Positions 22,122 through 33,592 of a stretch of DNA of 64,000 nt are shown piece by piece. The notes under the pieces are model-generated. The model searched no databases and was not told where the DNA came from. It was given only the letters and a program-made list of their open reading frames with translations. Source of the stretch: Liolophura sinensis (taxonomy: Eukaryota; Mollusca; Polyplacophora; Chitonida; Chitonidae); the NCBI RefSeq assembly GCF_032854445.1, contig NC_088299.1, positions 17,353,608 to 17,417,607 on the forward strand, given 5' to 3'. The position numbers and the translations under genes are program-made. How positions within the stretch are numbered: the first letter of the stretch is position 1; every line of letters begins with the position of its first letter.

Positions 22122-22990
22122 CACAGGTGTGATGGACAATTCAGATGTCTACAGATGACTTGACATAATGAGCAATATAAATGCTTACATCTGAAGCAGA
22201 TATGACAAGCAAAGCAGAGGCCAGTGTTAGACAGATCAGATAGACCATCCAGATGTCTACAGCTGACAGATGTTATAGATAACCCAGATGACACAGATGT
22301 GGTAGACAATGCAGATATCTGAATGTGACACGTGATAGGCAGTACAGATGCTTAAAGCAGGTACAGATATGGTGAGCAAAATATATGCTTTTATTTTACA
22401 TGTGATAGACAATAGAGATGTCTACAGATCAGATACATGTGATTCACAATCCAGATGTCAACAGATAACACAGATGTAATAGACAGTGCAAATGTCTACA
22501 GAAGTTATGGATTTGGTAGGCAATATTGATGTCTACAAATTACCCAGACGACATTACACATGTCCACGGATGGCAGATACGATAGGCAATACAAGTGCCT
22601 AGAGTTCACATGTGTGTAGGCACTACAGTTGATTCATATGTGATAGACAATACAGTTGCCTACGAATGGCACAGATTTGGTAAACAATTCAGATATCTAC
22701 AGTTGTCTCGTGCTAGACAATACAGATGTCTGCAGATGGTACATATTTGGTAGACAATCCAGATGACTACAGTTGATCCATATGTGATAGACAATACAGA
22801 CGTTATTGACTACACCATCTGTAGTTGAAACTGAGATATATAGACAAGTACATGTACATATATGTAATGATGCTATATATCACATGTGCACATTGGACAT
22901 TTAGTTGGCAAAGGAGATAGACAACAGGGATGTCTGCAGATCACACAGAAGTTGAACAATGCATCCTTCTGATGACAGATAGAATCAACA
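22083..22990. repeat. Degenerate minisatellite starting within the last ZFAND1 codons
   Basis: Units of about 29-40 bp built from gatagacaatacagatgtct, then acagatgacacagatgtg. The first recognisable unit is the coding sequence for DVIDNTDVYR at the ZFAND1 C-terminus (22089-22118). Later units drift in length and sequence until about 22990. If the 3' UTR extends to 23648, the array is transcribed. Confidence 0.8.
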
Positions 22991-23100
22991 TTAATATTGA
23001 CACCATCTTAAATGGCATAAGAGACAACACGTTAGCAGTCATTTCAGATGTCAAGTGACACAGATGCGGATTATATCTAAAATGGCTACTTAAAACTCGA

Positions 23101-23235
23101 TGGGACCTCTGTGGCTGAAGGGGTTAACATGCCAGCATTACGTAATGACCCAGGAGCCTCCCACTAATGCGGTCGCTATGAATTTAAGTCCAGTTAATCC
23201 TGGCTCCCTCTCCTGTCGTACCTGGAAAGCTGACT
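23101..23235 (+). mobile_element. Family-A SINE, head part only
   Basis: gacctctgtggctgaagggg (diverged tRNA-like head with A box), then acgtaatgacccaggagcct and aatgcggtcgctatgaattt. The tail is absent, so it is truncated at the 3' side. Confidence 0.75.
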
Positions 23236-23647
23236 TTTCAAAGGTTTTTGAGAGCTCTTAAAAGTTGTTAATGTAAAAAAAGCTAAAATATGAAGGTTCA
23301 TCTTGAAGACAGCTGAAAACTGTGCGGAACAATACTTTCATTTATTTCTTCAGATTTTTTTAAGAGTGTTAAAAGCCATTCAAATATTTGATTGCTGTGG
23401 TGGGCTTTCTGTGCCATACTGACGGTATCTAGGAACTCTGACGTCACATCACCTTTCTTCCTGATGTTTACCTGACGAAAGGAGTTTTTGGGAACATTTT
23501 TGTAGTAATCTTTTACTGATAAGTAAAAAGAGTTATTCTAACATTCAGAGTTGTGAAGAGTTGGATAAGCTTCCTGTGACGTCAGAGTTATTAACATATG
23601 AATTCAAATGTTGAGCGCTTTTAACTCTTTACACAAAAATCTTCAAA

Positions 23648-23653
23648 AATAAA
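23648..23653 (+). terminator. Candidate polyadenylation signal of ZFAND1
   Basis: AATAAA about 1.5 kb after the ZFAND1 stop codon, and the first clear hexamer I found on this strand. If used, the 3' UTR contains the whole degenerate minisatellite. Another AATAAA cluster lies near 25372. Choice between them is not possible from sequence alone. Confidence 0.3.
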
Positions 23654-24409
23654 TATTTATGCATAGTTTTAAGTGGTCTATTTAGTCATGCATATTTCGA
23701 TTTTTAGAGGCTTTTTCCTTTAAATACGTTTGTCTCTCAGTCTGTCTGTCCATCCGCATTCGTGTCCGAGTTATGGCTCAAACAGTTTTCCACATGGAGT
23801 TTTAATTTTTGGTGGATACATGGATACACAGATGACGATGTGTCGCGACCCACATTTGTCCATTTTCGAGGCTGTCATGGTAACCAGATAGCCATTTTCC
23901 TTATGTGTACAGTATAAATAGAAATGATTTCATGTCCAGACAACTGCAACTGTTTTCTGCAGAAAATTTTTGTTTGTGTGGATACATTTTTCCATTTGCG
24001 CAGTTGTCATGGTATCAACATACTTATCATCAACACCCATGATTCCCATCAGGGGCTATACTCCCCACAGTGCTGCTGGTATTCCTATATATGTTTCAAA
24101 TAATTGCATTTGTTGGTGCCTGTATTGTGTTCACCTGAACTCTTGTTTATGTTATTTTGACCGTTCTTGAAATTCTTGAATTTAATGGGAGTTAAGTTGA
24201 ACCCAGATCATTTGAGCTATGTGCTATTAGTCAACATAAAGTGAAATCCTTAAGTGTGCAAGTCTTTTTATTTCCTTAACACTTGGTTACATGTACTAGT
24301 CCTGCAATTCAGTCCCCTGCTAATACATACGTCAGCCATTAGATATGCCTAGGCGAATCCTCAGATATCTTCACAATGGCACCATTGGGTGTGTGTGTGT
24401 GTGTGTGTT

Positions 24410-24521
24410 GGGGGGGGGGGGGGTGCGCCACCTGATCGGTGATCAGGTGAGAAACACTTGGCCAATCATTTCGTGTTCTATTCCTATTTTTTTGTGGGGG
24501 GGGGGGGGGGGGGGGGAGGGG
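24410..24521 (+). repeat. GT repeat and two long poly-G tracts
   Basis: A GT microsatellite (about 24388-24409) runs into 14 G at 24410-24423. After 72 bp comes a run of 21 G at 24496-24516, then AGGGG. Both could form G-quadruplexes. Long G-runs are also error-prone in sequencing, so run lengths are uncertain. Confidence 0.9.
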
Positions 24522-25588
24522 TGATGGGCTTAATATCCATCTGGGGCTAATGAATCCTTGTCTGATAAAAGGGTTTTGTCCTCAGGGTGAAATGATGTAA
24601 CCTCTGACATGAGGGGATGTCATTGATGACCAGCTCATGGAAAGTTGTTCACAAGTGAAAGTTCAAATTGATTGTCACCTTTCTCCGCCTACCACTAGCT
24701 CACTAAGAGTATAATACTTGAGTGACGAATGCTGCAAGCTGGCACATGTTGTGCTGATGACAAAGGAGTGTGCGTGCATACGGTGAAAAAATGTGGCTCT
24801 GAAATTCAAGTAGTGTTTACCTTAATAACCAGAAGTTCTAGCTGCTGCTTCGTCTCACCATGCCTGAGGAGTGTCAGGTGTAACCGGAGAACATCGCTTT
24901 CAAGCTTTGAATGAAAAGTGGAATGACATCAAGATATGCTGTTATCAGTGATATGCGTGAAACAGCAGGTCAAATGCAGCGGTTTCTGTTGCCCAGTTGG
25001 TTTGGAGAAGAACTTGAAAACCCTTGGAGCAGTTGTGAGGAACAAACATCAGAGGACAGCCTGGTTTTGTTTTTATACAGCAATGTGTGAAAAAGTACGA
25101 ATCCGTAACAGTGACATGGTGAAAATACCAACACAGATCAATTCCAATCTGTTTAAAAACACTCTCAGCTGCCATGCTTCAGTGCCTGTGAACTTCATAT
25201 ATATGTGTACCACTTTGCATGGTGAGCATGACCAGATCTATGCAGAAACAGTGGCTGATTGAAAGAATGAAGAGTGCACCGCTTTAGACCGACTTGTTGT
25301 GGGCGGGCAATGCATTTCCCTATACCACCAGCTTATTTATTAAAACAGCTTTCAAAGATACATATATGGACTAAATAAAAATAAAATTCAGAGCGCATTC
25401 ATAAGCTTTAATCTTATCGTACTATTTGGTTGAAAGTTCACTTTATTAATAACAATCCCAGATTGTTGGAGGTTATACTATAAAGTGTGTTGGCTTTCCT
25501 CGTCTAAGAGGACATTTTTGGACTGAGAAAGTATAATTTGCAAAAGCGTAATGGCACTGATGACCAGGCATATATGTAGATGAGACTA

Positions 25589-25858
25589 TATCGTAACCCT
25601 TATGATTGGGGCCTCGACTTGTAAACTTGGGGCCTTGACTTGTAACTTGGGGCCCTGACTTGTAAACTTGGGGCCCTGACTTGTAAACTTGGGGCCCTGA
25701 CTTGTAACTTGGGGCCCTGACTTGTAAACTTGGGGCCTTGACTTGTAACTTGGGGCCCTGACTTGTAAACTTGGGGCCTTGACTTGTAACTTGGGGCCTT
25801 GACTTGTAACTTGGGGCCCTGACTTGAAAACTTGGGGCCCTGACTTGTAAACTCTCTG
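25589..25858. repeat. 20-21 bp minisatellite
   Basis: About 13 units of gacttgtaaacttggggccc and the one-base-shorter form with ttgtaacttgg. The two unit lengths alternate. A 115-codon minus-strand ORF across it is a by-product. Confidence 0.95.
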
Positions 25859-26194
25859 CTCTGACTTCAAAAGACGGGGATTAAAACAATTTTCTCTTCC
25901 AAAAGAATTTTTTTTCACCATGCAATTTTTCAAAATGTCACTTTTACAGCTCCTTTGGAAAACAGTCTCTTCAATCCCACCATCTTCCCGGGTCGTAATC
26001 TTTTGCTGAGCTCAAGAGTGCTGTGACTGTTTGCCTTCAATCTTGGGTAGTAGTAGGACTTCGCTGAAAGTTGTAAATGTGTAAAACAATATAACTGTTA
26101 ATCTTGTCCATACAAAACAAATTTATTAACTTAAGTATATTCGAAGGGTAGTATTCTGTGTAGGCTGATAAAACTATACCTAATGTGAAGTCCT

Positions 26195-26412
26195 TAAATT
26201 TGTCATCACAACCAGTGTGGTGGTGTCATCACAACCAGTGTGGTGTTGTCATCACAACCAGTGGGCTGTTGCCATCACAACCAATGTGTTGTTGTCATCA
26301 CAACCAGTGTGGTGTTCTCATCACAACCAATGTGGTGTTGTCATCACAACCAGTGTGGTGTTCTCATCACAATCAATGCCGTGTTGTCATCACAACCAAT
26401 GTGGTGTTATCT
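26195..26412. repeat. 23-bp minisatellite
   Basis: About 9-10 units of tcatcacaaccagtgtggtg plus ttg, with cagtg/caatg and gttg/gttc variants. All three plus-strand frames are largely open. I do not call a gene. Confidence 0.95.
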
Positions 26413-26577
26413 TCAGACTCAAACTAAACTGGTGTATTTCTGTAAATCACACTGAAAGTTGCTCTGTTTATGTGCGAAAAAGGTAGGTATCCTTATGCAT
26501 AGCCGTACAATAATATAAAATGATAAAATACCTGACCTCGTGCTGCATACTAAGTTATATCTTTTCTGGCCTTTTGA

Positions 26578-26842
26578 TTTATTTATTTATTTATTTATTT
26601 GATTGGTGCTTTATGCCGTACTTAAGAATATTTCACTTATGCCACGGTGGCCAGCATTGTGATGGGTGGAAACCAGGCACAGCCCGGGGGAAACCCACGA
26701 CCATCCGCAGGTTTTTGCCAGACCTTCCCACATACAGCCGGAGAGGAAGCCAGCATGAGTTGGACTTGAACTCACAGCGACCGCATTGGTGAGAGACTCC
26801 TAGGTCATTACGCTGCCTTAGCGTACTAACCAACTGAGCCAA
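26578..26842 (-). mobile_element. Family-A SINE with target site duplication
   Basis: Reverse orientation with a (TTTA)n tail at about 26578-26600, then gattggtgctttatgccgta, cacagcccgggggaaacc, gttggacttgaactcacagc and a tRNA-like head ending caactgagccaa. GCCTTTTGA at 26569-26577 and 26843-26851 is a 9-bp direct duplication. The last bases of the tRNA-like head are missing. Confidence 0.88.
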
Positions 26843-26977
26843 GCCTTTTGAATGATGTATTCAAGGACAAATAAAGTAGATAACAATGTATTTCTTTTTC
26901 CACGAGTTGTACATGTATGTGTGTGCTTTCATACAAATATCATATTGAACCATCACGGACCCATCATCGGGCAGTTT

Positions 26978-29900
26978 TTGCTCTCCGTTTTCCTCTGTGG
27001 TTATACACCAGTCACTGGTTTACAAAATGCTCTCCATTTTCCTCTGTGGTTATACACCAGACACTGTGGTTTACAGAATGCTCTCTGTTTTCCTCTGTGG
27101 TTATACACCAGACACTGTGGTTTACAGAATGCTCTCTGTTTTCCTCTGTGGTTATACACCAGACACTGTGGTTTACAGAATGCTCTCTGTTTTCCTCTGT
27201 GGTTATACACCAGACACTGTGGGTTACAGAATGCTCTCCGTTTTCCTCTGTGGTTATACACCAGACACTGTGGTTTACAGAATGCTCTCCGTTTTCCTCT
27301 GTGGTTATACACCAGACACTGTGGTTTACAGAATGCTCTCCGTTTTCCTCTGTGGTTATACACCAGACACTGTGGTTTACAGAATGCTCTCCGTTTTCCT
27401 CTGTGGTTATACACCAGTCACTGTGGGTTACAGAATGCTCTCCGTTTTCCTCTGTGATTATACACCAGACACTGTGGTTTACAGAATGCTCTCCGTTTTC
27501 CTCTGTGGTTATACACCAGACACTGTGGTTTACAGAATGCTCTCTCTTTTCCTCTGTGGTTATACACCAGTCACTGTGATTTACAAAATGCTCTCTGTTT
27601 TCCTCTGTGGTTATACACCAGACACTGTGGTTTACAGAATGCTGTCCGTTTTCCTCTGTGGTTATACACCAGACACTGTGGTTTACAGAATGCTCTCTGT
27701 TTTCCTCTGTGGTTATACACCAGTCACTGTGATTTACAAAATGCTCTCTGTTTTCCTCTGTGGTTATACACCAGACACTGTGGTTTACAGAATGCTCTCT
27801 GTTTTCCTCTGTGGTTATATACCAGACACTGTGGTTTACAGAATGCTTTCTGTTTTCCTCTGTGGTTATACACCAGCTACTGTGGTTTACAGAATGCTCT
27901 CTGTTTTCCTCTGTGGTTATACACCAGACACTGTGGTTTACAAAATGCTGTCCGTTTTTCTCTGCGGTTATACACCAGACACTGTGGTTTACAGAATGCT
28001 CTCTCTTTTCCTCTGTGGTTATACACCAGTCACTGTGATTTACAAAATGCTCTCTGTTTTCCTCTGTGGTTATACACCAGACACTGTGGTTTACAGAATG
28101 CTGTCCGTTTTCCTCTGTGGTTATACACCAGACACTGTGGTTTACAGAATGCTCTCTGTTTTCCTCTGTGGTTATACACCAGTCACTGTGATTTACAAAA
28201 TGCTCTCTGTTTTCCTCTGTGGTTATACACCAGACACTGTGGTTTACAGAATGCTCTCTGTTTTCCTCTGTGGTTATATACCAGACACTGTGGTTTACAG
28301 AATGCTTTCTGTTTTCCTCTGTGGTTATACACCAGCTACTGTGGTTTACAGAATGCTCTCTGTTTTCCTCTGTGGTTATACACCAGACACTGTGGTTTAC
28401 AAAATGCTGTCCGTTTTTCTCTGCGGTTATACACCAGACACTGTGGTTTACAGAATGCTCTCCATTTTCCTCTGTGGTTATACACCAGTCACTGTGGTTT
28501 ACAAAATGTTCTCTGTTTTCCTCTGTGTTATACACCAGTCACTGTGGTTTACAAAATGCTTTCTGTTTTCCTCTGTGGTTATACACCAGACACTGGTTTA
28601 CAAAATGCTCTCTGTTTTCCTCTGTGATTATACACCAGACACTGTGGTTTACAGAATGCTGTCTGTTTTCCTCTGTGGTTATACACCATTCACTGTGATT
28701 TACAAAATGTTCTCTGTTTTCCTCTGTGGTTATACACCAGTCACTGTGATTTACAAAATGCTCTCTGTTTTCCTCTGTGGTTATACACCAGACACTGTGG
28801 TTTACAGAATGCTCTTCGTTTTCCTCTGTGGTTATACACCAGACACTGTGATTTACAAAATGTTCTCTGTTTTCCTCTGTCATTATACACCAGACACTGT
28901 GGTTTACAGAATGCTCTCTGTTTTTCTCTGTGGTTATACACCAGTCACTCTGGTTTACAAAATGCTCTCTGTTTTCCTCTGTCATTATACACCAGACACT
29001 GTGGTTTACAGAATGCTCTCTGTTTTCCTCTGTGGTTATACACCAGTCACTGTGATTTACAAAATGTTCTCTGTTTTCCTCTGTGATTATACACCAGTCA
29101 CTGTGATTTACAAAATGTTCTCCGTTTTCCTCTGTGGTTATACACCAGGCACTGTGATTTACAAAATGCTCTCCATTTTCCTCTGTGGTTATACACCAGT
29201 CACTGTGGTTTACAAAATGCTCTCTGTTTTCCTCTGTGGTTATACACCAGACACTGTGGTTTACAGAATGCTCTCTGTTTTCCTCTGTGGTTATACACCA
29301 GTCACTGTGGTTTACAAAATGTTCTCTGTTTTCCTCTGTGGTTATACACCAGGCACTGTGGTTTACAGAATGCTCTCTGTTTTCCTCTGTGCTTATACAC
29401 CAGACACTGTGATTTACAAAATGTTCTCTGTTTTCCTCTGTGGTTATACACCAGACACTGTGGTTTACAGAATGCTCTCTGTTTTCCTCTGTGGTTATAC
29501 ACCAGGCACTGTGATTTACAAAATGCTCTCTGTTTTCCTCTGTGGTTATACACCAGACACTGTGATTTACAGAATGCTCTCTTTTTTCCTCTGTGGTTAT
29601 ACACCAGACACTGTGGTTTACAGAATGCTCTCTGTTTTCCTCTGTGGTTATACACCAGGCACTGTGGTTTACAGAATGCTCTCTGTTTTCCTCTGTGGTT
29701 ATACACCAGTCACTGTGGTTTACAGAATGCTCTCTGTTTTCCTCTGTGGTTATACACCAGTCACTGTGGTTTACAGAATGCTCTCTGTTTTCCTCTGTGG
29801 TTATACACCAGTCACTGTGATTTACAAAATGCTGTCCATTTTCCTCTGTGGTTATACACCAGGCACTGTGATTTACGAAATGCTGTCCATTTTCCTCTGT

Positions 29901-32740
29901 GGCTATACACCAGTCGCTGTGGTTTACAAAATGCTCTCTGTTTTCCTCTGTGTTTATACACCAGGCTCTGTGATGTACAAAATGCTCTCTGTTTTCCTCT
30001 GTGGTTATACACCAGCTTATACACCAGGCACTGTGATTTACAAAATGCTGTCCGTTTTCCACTGTGGTTATACACCAGTCACTGTCGTTTACAAAATGCT
30101 CTCTGTTTTCCTCTGTGATTATTCACAAGGCACTGTGATTTACAAACTGCTCTCCGTTTTCCTCTGTGGTTATACACCAGTCACTGTGGTTTACAAAACG
30201 CTCTTTGTTTTCCTCTGTGGTTATACACCAGGCACTGTGATTTACAAAATGCTGTCCATTTTCCTCTGTGATTATACACCAGACACTGTGGTTTACAAAA
30301 TGCTTTCTGTTTTCCTCCGTGGTTATACACCAGTCACTGTGATTTACAAAATGCTCTCTGTTTTCCTCTGTGATTATACACCATGCACTCTGTGATTTAC
30401 AAAATGCTTTCTGTTTTCCTCTGTGATTATACACCATGCACTCTGTGATTTACAAAATGCTCTCTGTTTTCCTCTGTGGTTATGCACCAGTCACTGTGGT
30501 TTACAAAATGCTCTCCGTTTTCCTCTGTGATTATACACCAGTCACTGGTTTACAAAATACTCTCTGTTTTCCTCTGTGATTATACACCAGGCACTGTGAT
30601 TTACAAAATACTCTCCGTTTTCCTCAGTGATTAAACACCAGGCACTGTTGTTTGCAAAATGTTCTCTGTTTTCCTCTGTGGTTATACACCAGGCACAGTG
30701 GTTTACAAAATACTCTCTGTTTTCCTCTGTGCTTATACACCAGTCACTGTGGTTTACAAAATGCTGTCCATTTTCCTCTGTGGTTATACACCAGACACTG
30801 TGGTTTACAGAATGCTCTCTGTTTTCCTCTGTGGTTATACACCAGTCACTGTGGTTTACAGAATGCTCTCTGTTTTCCTCTGTGGTTATACACCAGTCAC
30901 TGTGATTTACAAAATGTTCTCTGTTTTCCTCTGTGGTTATACACCAGTCACTGTGATTTACAAAATGCTCTCTGTTTTCCTCTGTGTTATACACCAGGCA
31001 CTGTGATTTACAAAATGCTGTCCGTTTTCCTCTGTGGTTATACACCAGTCACTGTGGTTTACAAAATGCTCTCTGTTTTTCTCTGTGGTTATACACCAGG
31101 CTTTGTGATGTACAAAATGCTCTCTTTTTTCCTCTGTGGTTATACACCAGCTAGTGTGGTTTACAAAATGCTCTCCGTTTTCCTCTGTGGTTATACACCA
31201 GGCACTGTGATTTACAAAATGCTGTCCGTTTTCCGCTGTGGTTATACACCAGTCACTGTCGTTTACAAAATGCTCTCTGTTTTCCTCTGTGATTATTCAC
31301 AAGGCACTGTGATTTACAAAATGCTCTCTGTTTTCCTCTGTGGTTATACACCAGACACTGTGGTTTACAGAATGCTCTCTGTTTTCCTCTGTGGTTATAC
31401 ACCAGTCACTGTGGTTTACAAAATGCTCTCTGTTTTCCTCTGTGGTTATACACCAGTCACTGTGGTTTACAAAATGCTGTCCGTTTTCCTCTGTGGTTAT
31501 ACACCAGCTACTGTGATTTACAAAATGCTCTCTGTTTTCCTCTGTGGTTATACACCAGGCACTGGTTTACAAAATGCTCTCTGTTTTCCTCTGTGGTTAT
31601 ACACCAGGCATTGTGATTTACAAAGTGCTCTCTGTTTTCTTCTGTGATTATTCACAAGGCACTGTGATTTACAAAGTGCTCTCTGTTTTCCTCTGTGGTT
31701 ATACACCAGTCACTGTGGTTTACAAAATGCTCTTTGTTTTTCTCTGTGGTTATACACCAGTCACTGTGATTTACAAAATGCTCTCTGTTTTCCTCTGTGG
31801 TTATACACCAGTCGCTGTGGTTTACAAAATGCTGTCCATTTTCCTCTGTGGTTATACACCATGCACTCTGTGATTTACAAAATGCTCTCCGTTTTCCTCT
31901 GTGATTATACACCAGACACTGTGGTTTACAGAATGCTGTCTGTTTTCCTCTGTGGTTACACACCAGGCACTGTGATTTACAAAATGCTCTCTGTTTTCCT
32001 CTGTGGTTATGCACCAGTCACTGTGGTTTACAAAATGCTCTCCGTTTTCCTCTGTGGTTATACACCAGGCACTGGTTTACAAAATACTCTCTGTTTTCCT
32101 CTGTGCTTATACACCAGGCCCTGTGGTTTACAAAATGCTGTCCATTTTCCTCTGTGGTTATACACCAGTCACTGTGATTTACAAAATGCTGTCCGTTTTT
32201 CTCTTTGGTAATACACCAGTCACTGTGGTTTACAAAATGCTCTCCATTTTCCTCTGTGGTTATACACCAGGCACTGTGGTTTACAAAATGCTCTCTGTTT
32301 TCCTCTGTGCTTATGCACCAGGCCCTGTGGTTTACAAAATGCTCTCTGTTTTCCTCTGTGGTTATACACCAGTCACTGTGATTTACAAAATGCTGTCCGT
32401 TTTTCTCTGTGGTTATACACCAGTCGCTGTGGTTTACAAAATGCTCTCCATTTTCCTCTGTGGTTATACACCAGGCACTGTGGTTTACAAAATGTTCTCT
32501 GTTTTCCTCTGTGGTTATACACCAGGCACAGTGGTTTACAAAATACTCTGTTTTCCTCTGTGATTATACACCAGGCAGTGTGGTTTACAAAATACTCTCT
32601 GTTTTCCTCAGTGATTAAACACCATGCAGTCTGTGGTTTACAAAATGCTCTCCGTTTTCCTCTGTGGTTGTACACCAGGCACAGTGGTTTACAAAATACT
32701 CTCTGTTTTCCTCTGTGGTTATACACCATGTCAGTCTGTG
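26978..32740. repeat. 5.8-kb array of 51-bp units
   Basis: About 113 copies of a 51-bp unit containing ttttcctctgtggttataca, ccagacactgtggtttacag and aatgctctctg. Since 51 is 3 x 17, open frames persist on both strands, including one of 1132 codons (26997-30395) and two of 507 codons on the minus strand. The plus frame repeats VFLCGYTPDTVVYRMLS. Starts fall inside the array and there is no unique flanking coding sequence. Left-hand units are nearly identical; right-hand units are more varied (gac/gtc/ggc after cca, gtgg/gtga, caga/caaa). A nine-unit block is duplicated at 27541-27999 and 28000-28458. Confidence 0.97.
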
Positions 32741-33110
32741 GTTCCCTTCAGGCATTATGATTTCCCTGAAGGTTAACACCTGGCTCTCTCATTTACACCA
32801 GACACTTTAGTTTCCTCTGTGGACTTTCCAGGGACTTGTTTCTTATGTTTTACATCGGGCACTGTGGTTTGCTCTATTGTTTACACCTAACACTTAAGTT
32901 TCCTCCGTGGTTTACACTAGGCAGCCTTGTTTGCTTTGCGTTTTACACCATGCTCTCTGCTTTTCCCAATGATTTACACCAGTCACTCTGGTTTCTGTTG
33001 TGGTTTACACCAGGCACTCTAGTTTCCTTTGTTTTACACTAAGCACTCTGGTTTCCTCTGTTTTACACTAAGCACGCTTGTTTCCCTTATGGTTTACAAC
33101 AGGCCTTCTG
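32741..33110. repeat. Degenerate tail of the 51-bp array
   Basis: Loose copies such as tttacaccagtcactctggt and tttacactaagcactctggt with variable spacing. It looks like old, no longer homogenised edge sequence of the array. Confidence 0.75.
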
Positions 33111-33529
33111 GTTCCCTACAACCATTGTCATGGGTGCTCTTTAGTAGATGGAAATGTTATGAAATTAATACAGAAATGAATAAGGAAATCTTTGAATGCT
33201 ACAATCAGGCTGCATACCTTGTGATGTCCAGTAGACATCAATTCTGTTCTTCAAGGAGGACAAAAAAGAAGATCTGGTTCAAATCACATCCTTATTAAGA
33301 TGCATTTAATAATGCCAGGGCAGCTTGTAGTTCATCAGTGAATTAATTGTCCTTGAGCACTCCTGGATCTATAATACTGATTTCCATTGTATACGGGACA
33401 AGCTTTTGTTTACGCGACTTATTGAACAAACAAATAGTGACATGATCTTATAGTGACATGATCATCAAAGCTCACTAATGCTGAAGCCTACTACTGATTG
33501 TCACTCAGAAGGATTGTAAATTGCCCTAG

Positions 33530-33592
33530 GGCTAAAAGAGGCTGGGATGACTGCAGGAGTTTTGTCTACATTAAGAACTCCCTCATGAACAG
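33530..33592 (+). CDS. Candidate internal exon of an unidentified gene
   Basis: 63 bp between an acceptor-like ttgccctag and a consensus donor aggtaagt. In the open frame it reads AKRGWDDCRSFVYIKNSLMN, starting after one base and ending with AG. The end phase matches the candidate exon at 35041. I do not recognise the protein. Splice motifs of this quality also occur by chance. Confidence 0.25.

Larger units (their letters stand above)
22991..25588. other. No gene recognised; SINE fragment and G-runs
   Basis: Downstream of ZFAND1. It contains a SINE head (23101-23235) and two long G-runs (24410-24423 and 24496-24521). ORFs of 60-108 codons near 24.7-25.3 kb have no family resemblance and no convincing splice context. 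Confidence 0.5.

Noticed and set aside
24936-25262. 108-codon plus-strand ORF downstream of ZFAND1
   Set aside because: No recognisable domain, codon pattern or splice context.
27012-30062. Two 507-codon minus-strand ORFs
   Set aside because: Same cause as above: 17-codon period without stops. No unique N- or C-terminal coding sequence.
26997-30395. 1132-codon plus-strand ORF as a repetitive protein gene
   Set aside because: It lies wholly within the 51-bp array, starts at an array-internal ATG, and equally long frames exist on the minus strand. The period of 51 explains the open frame.
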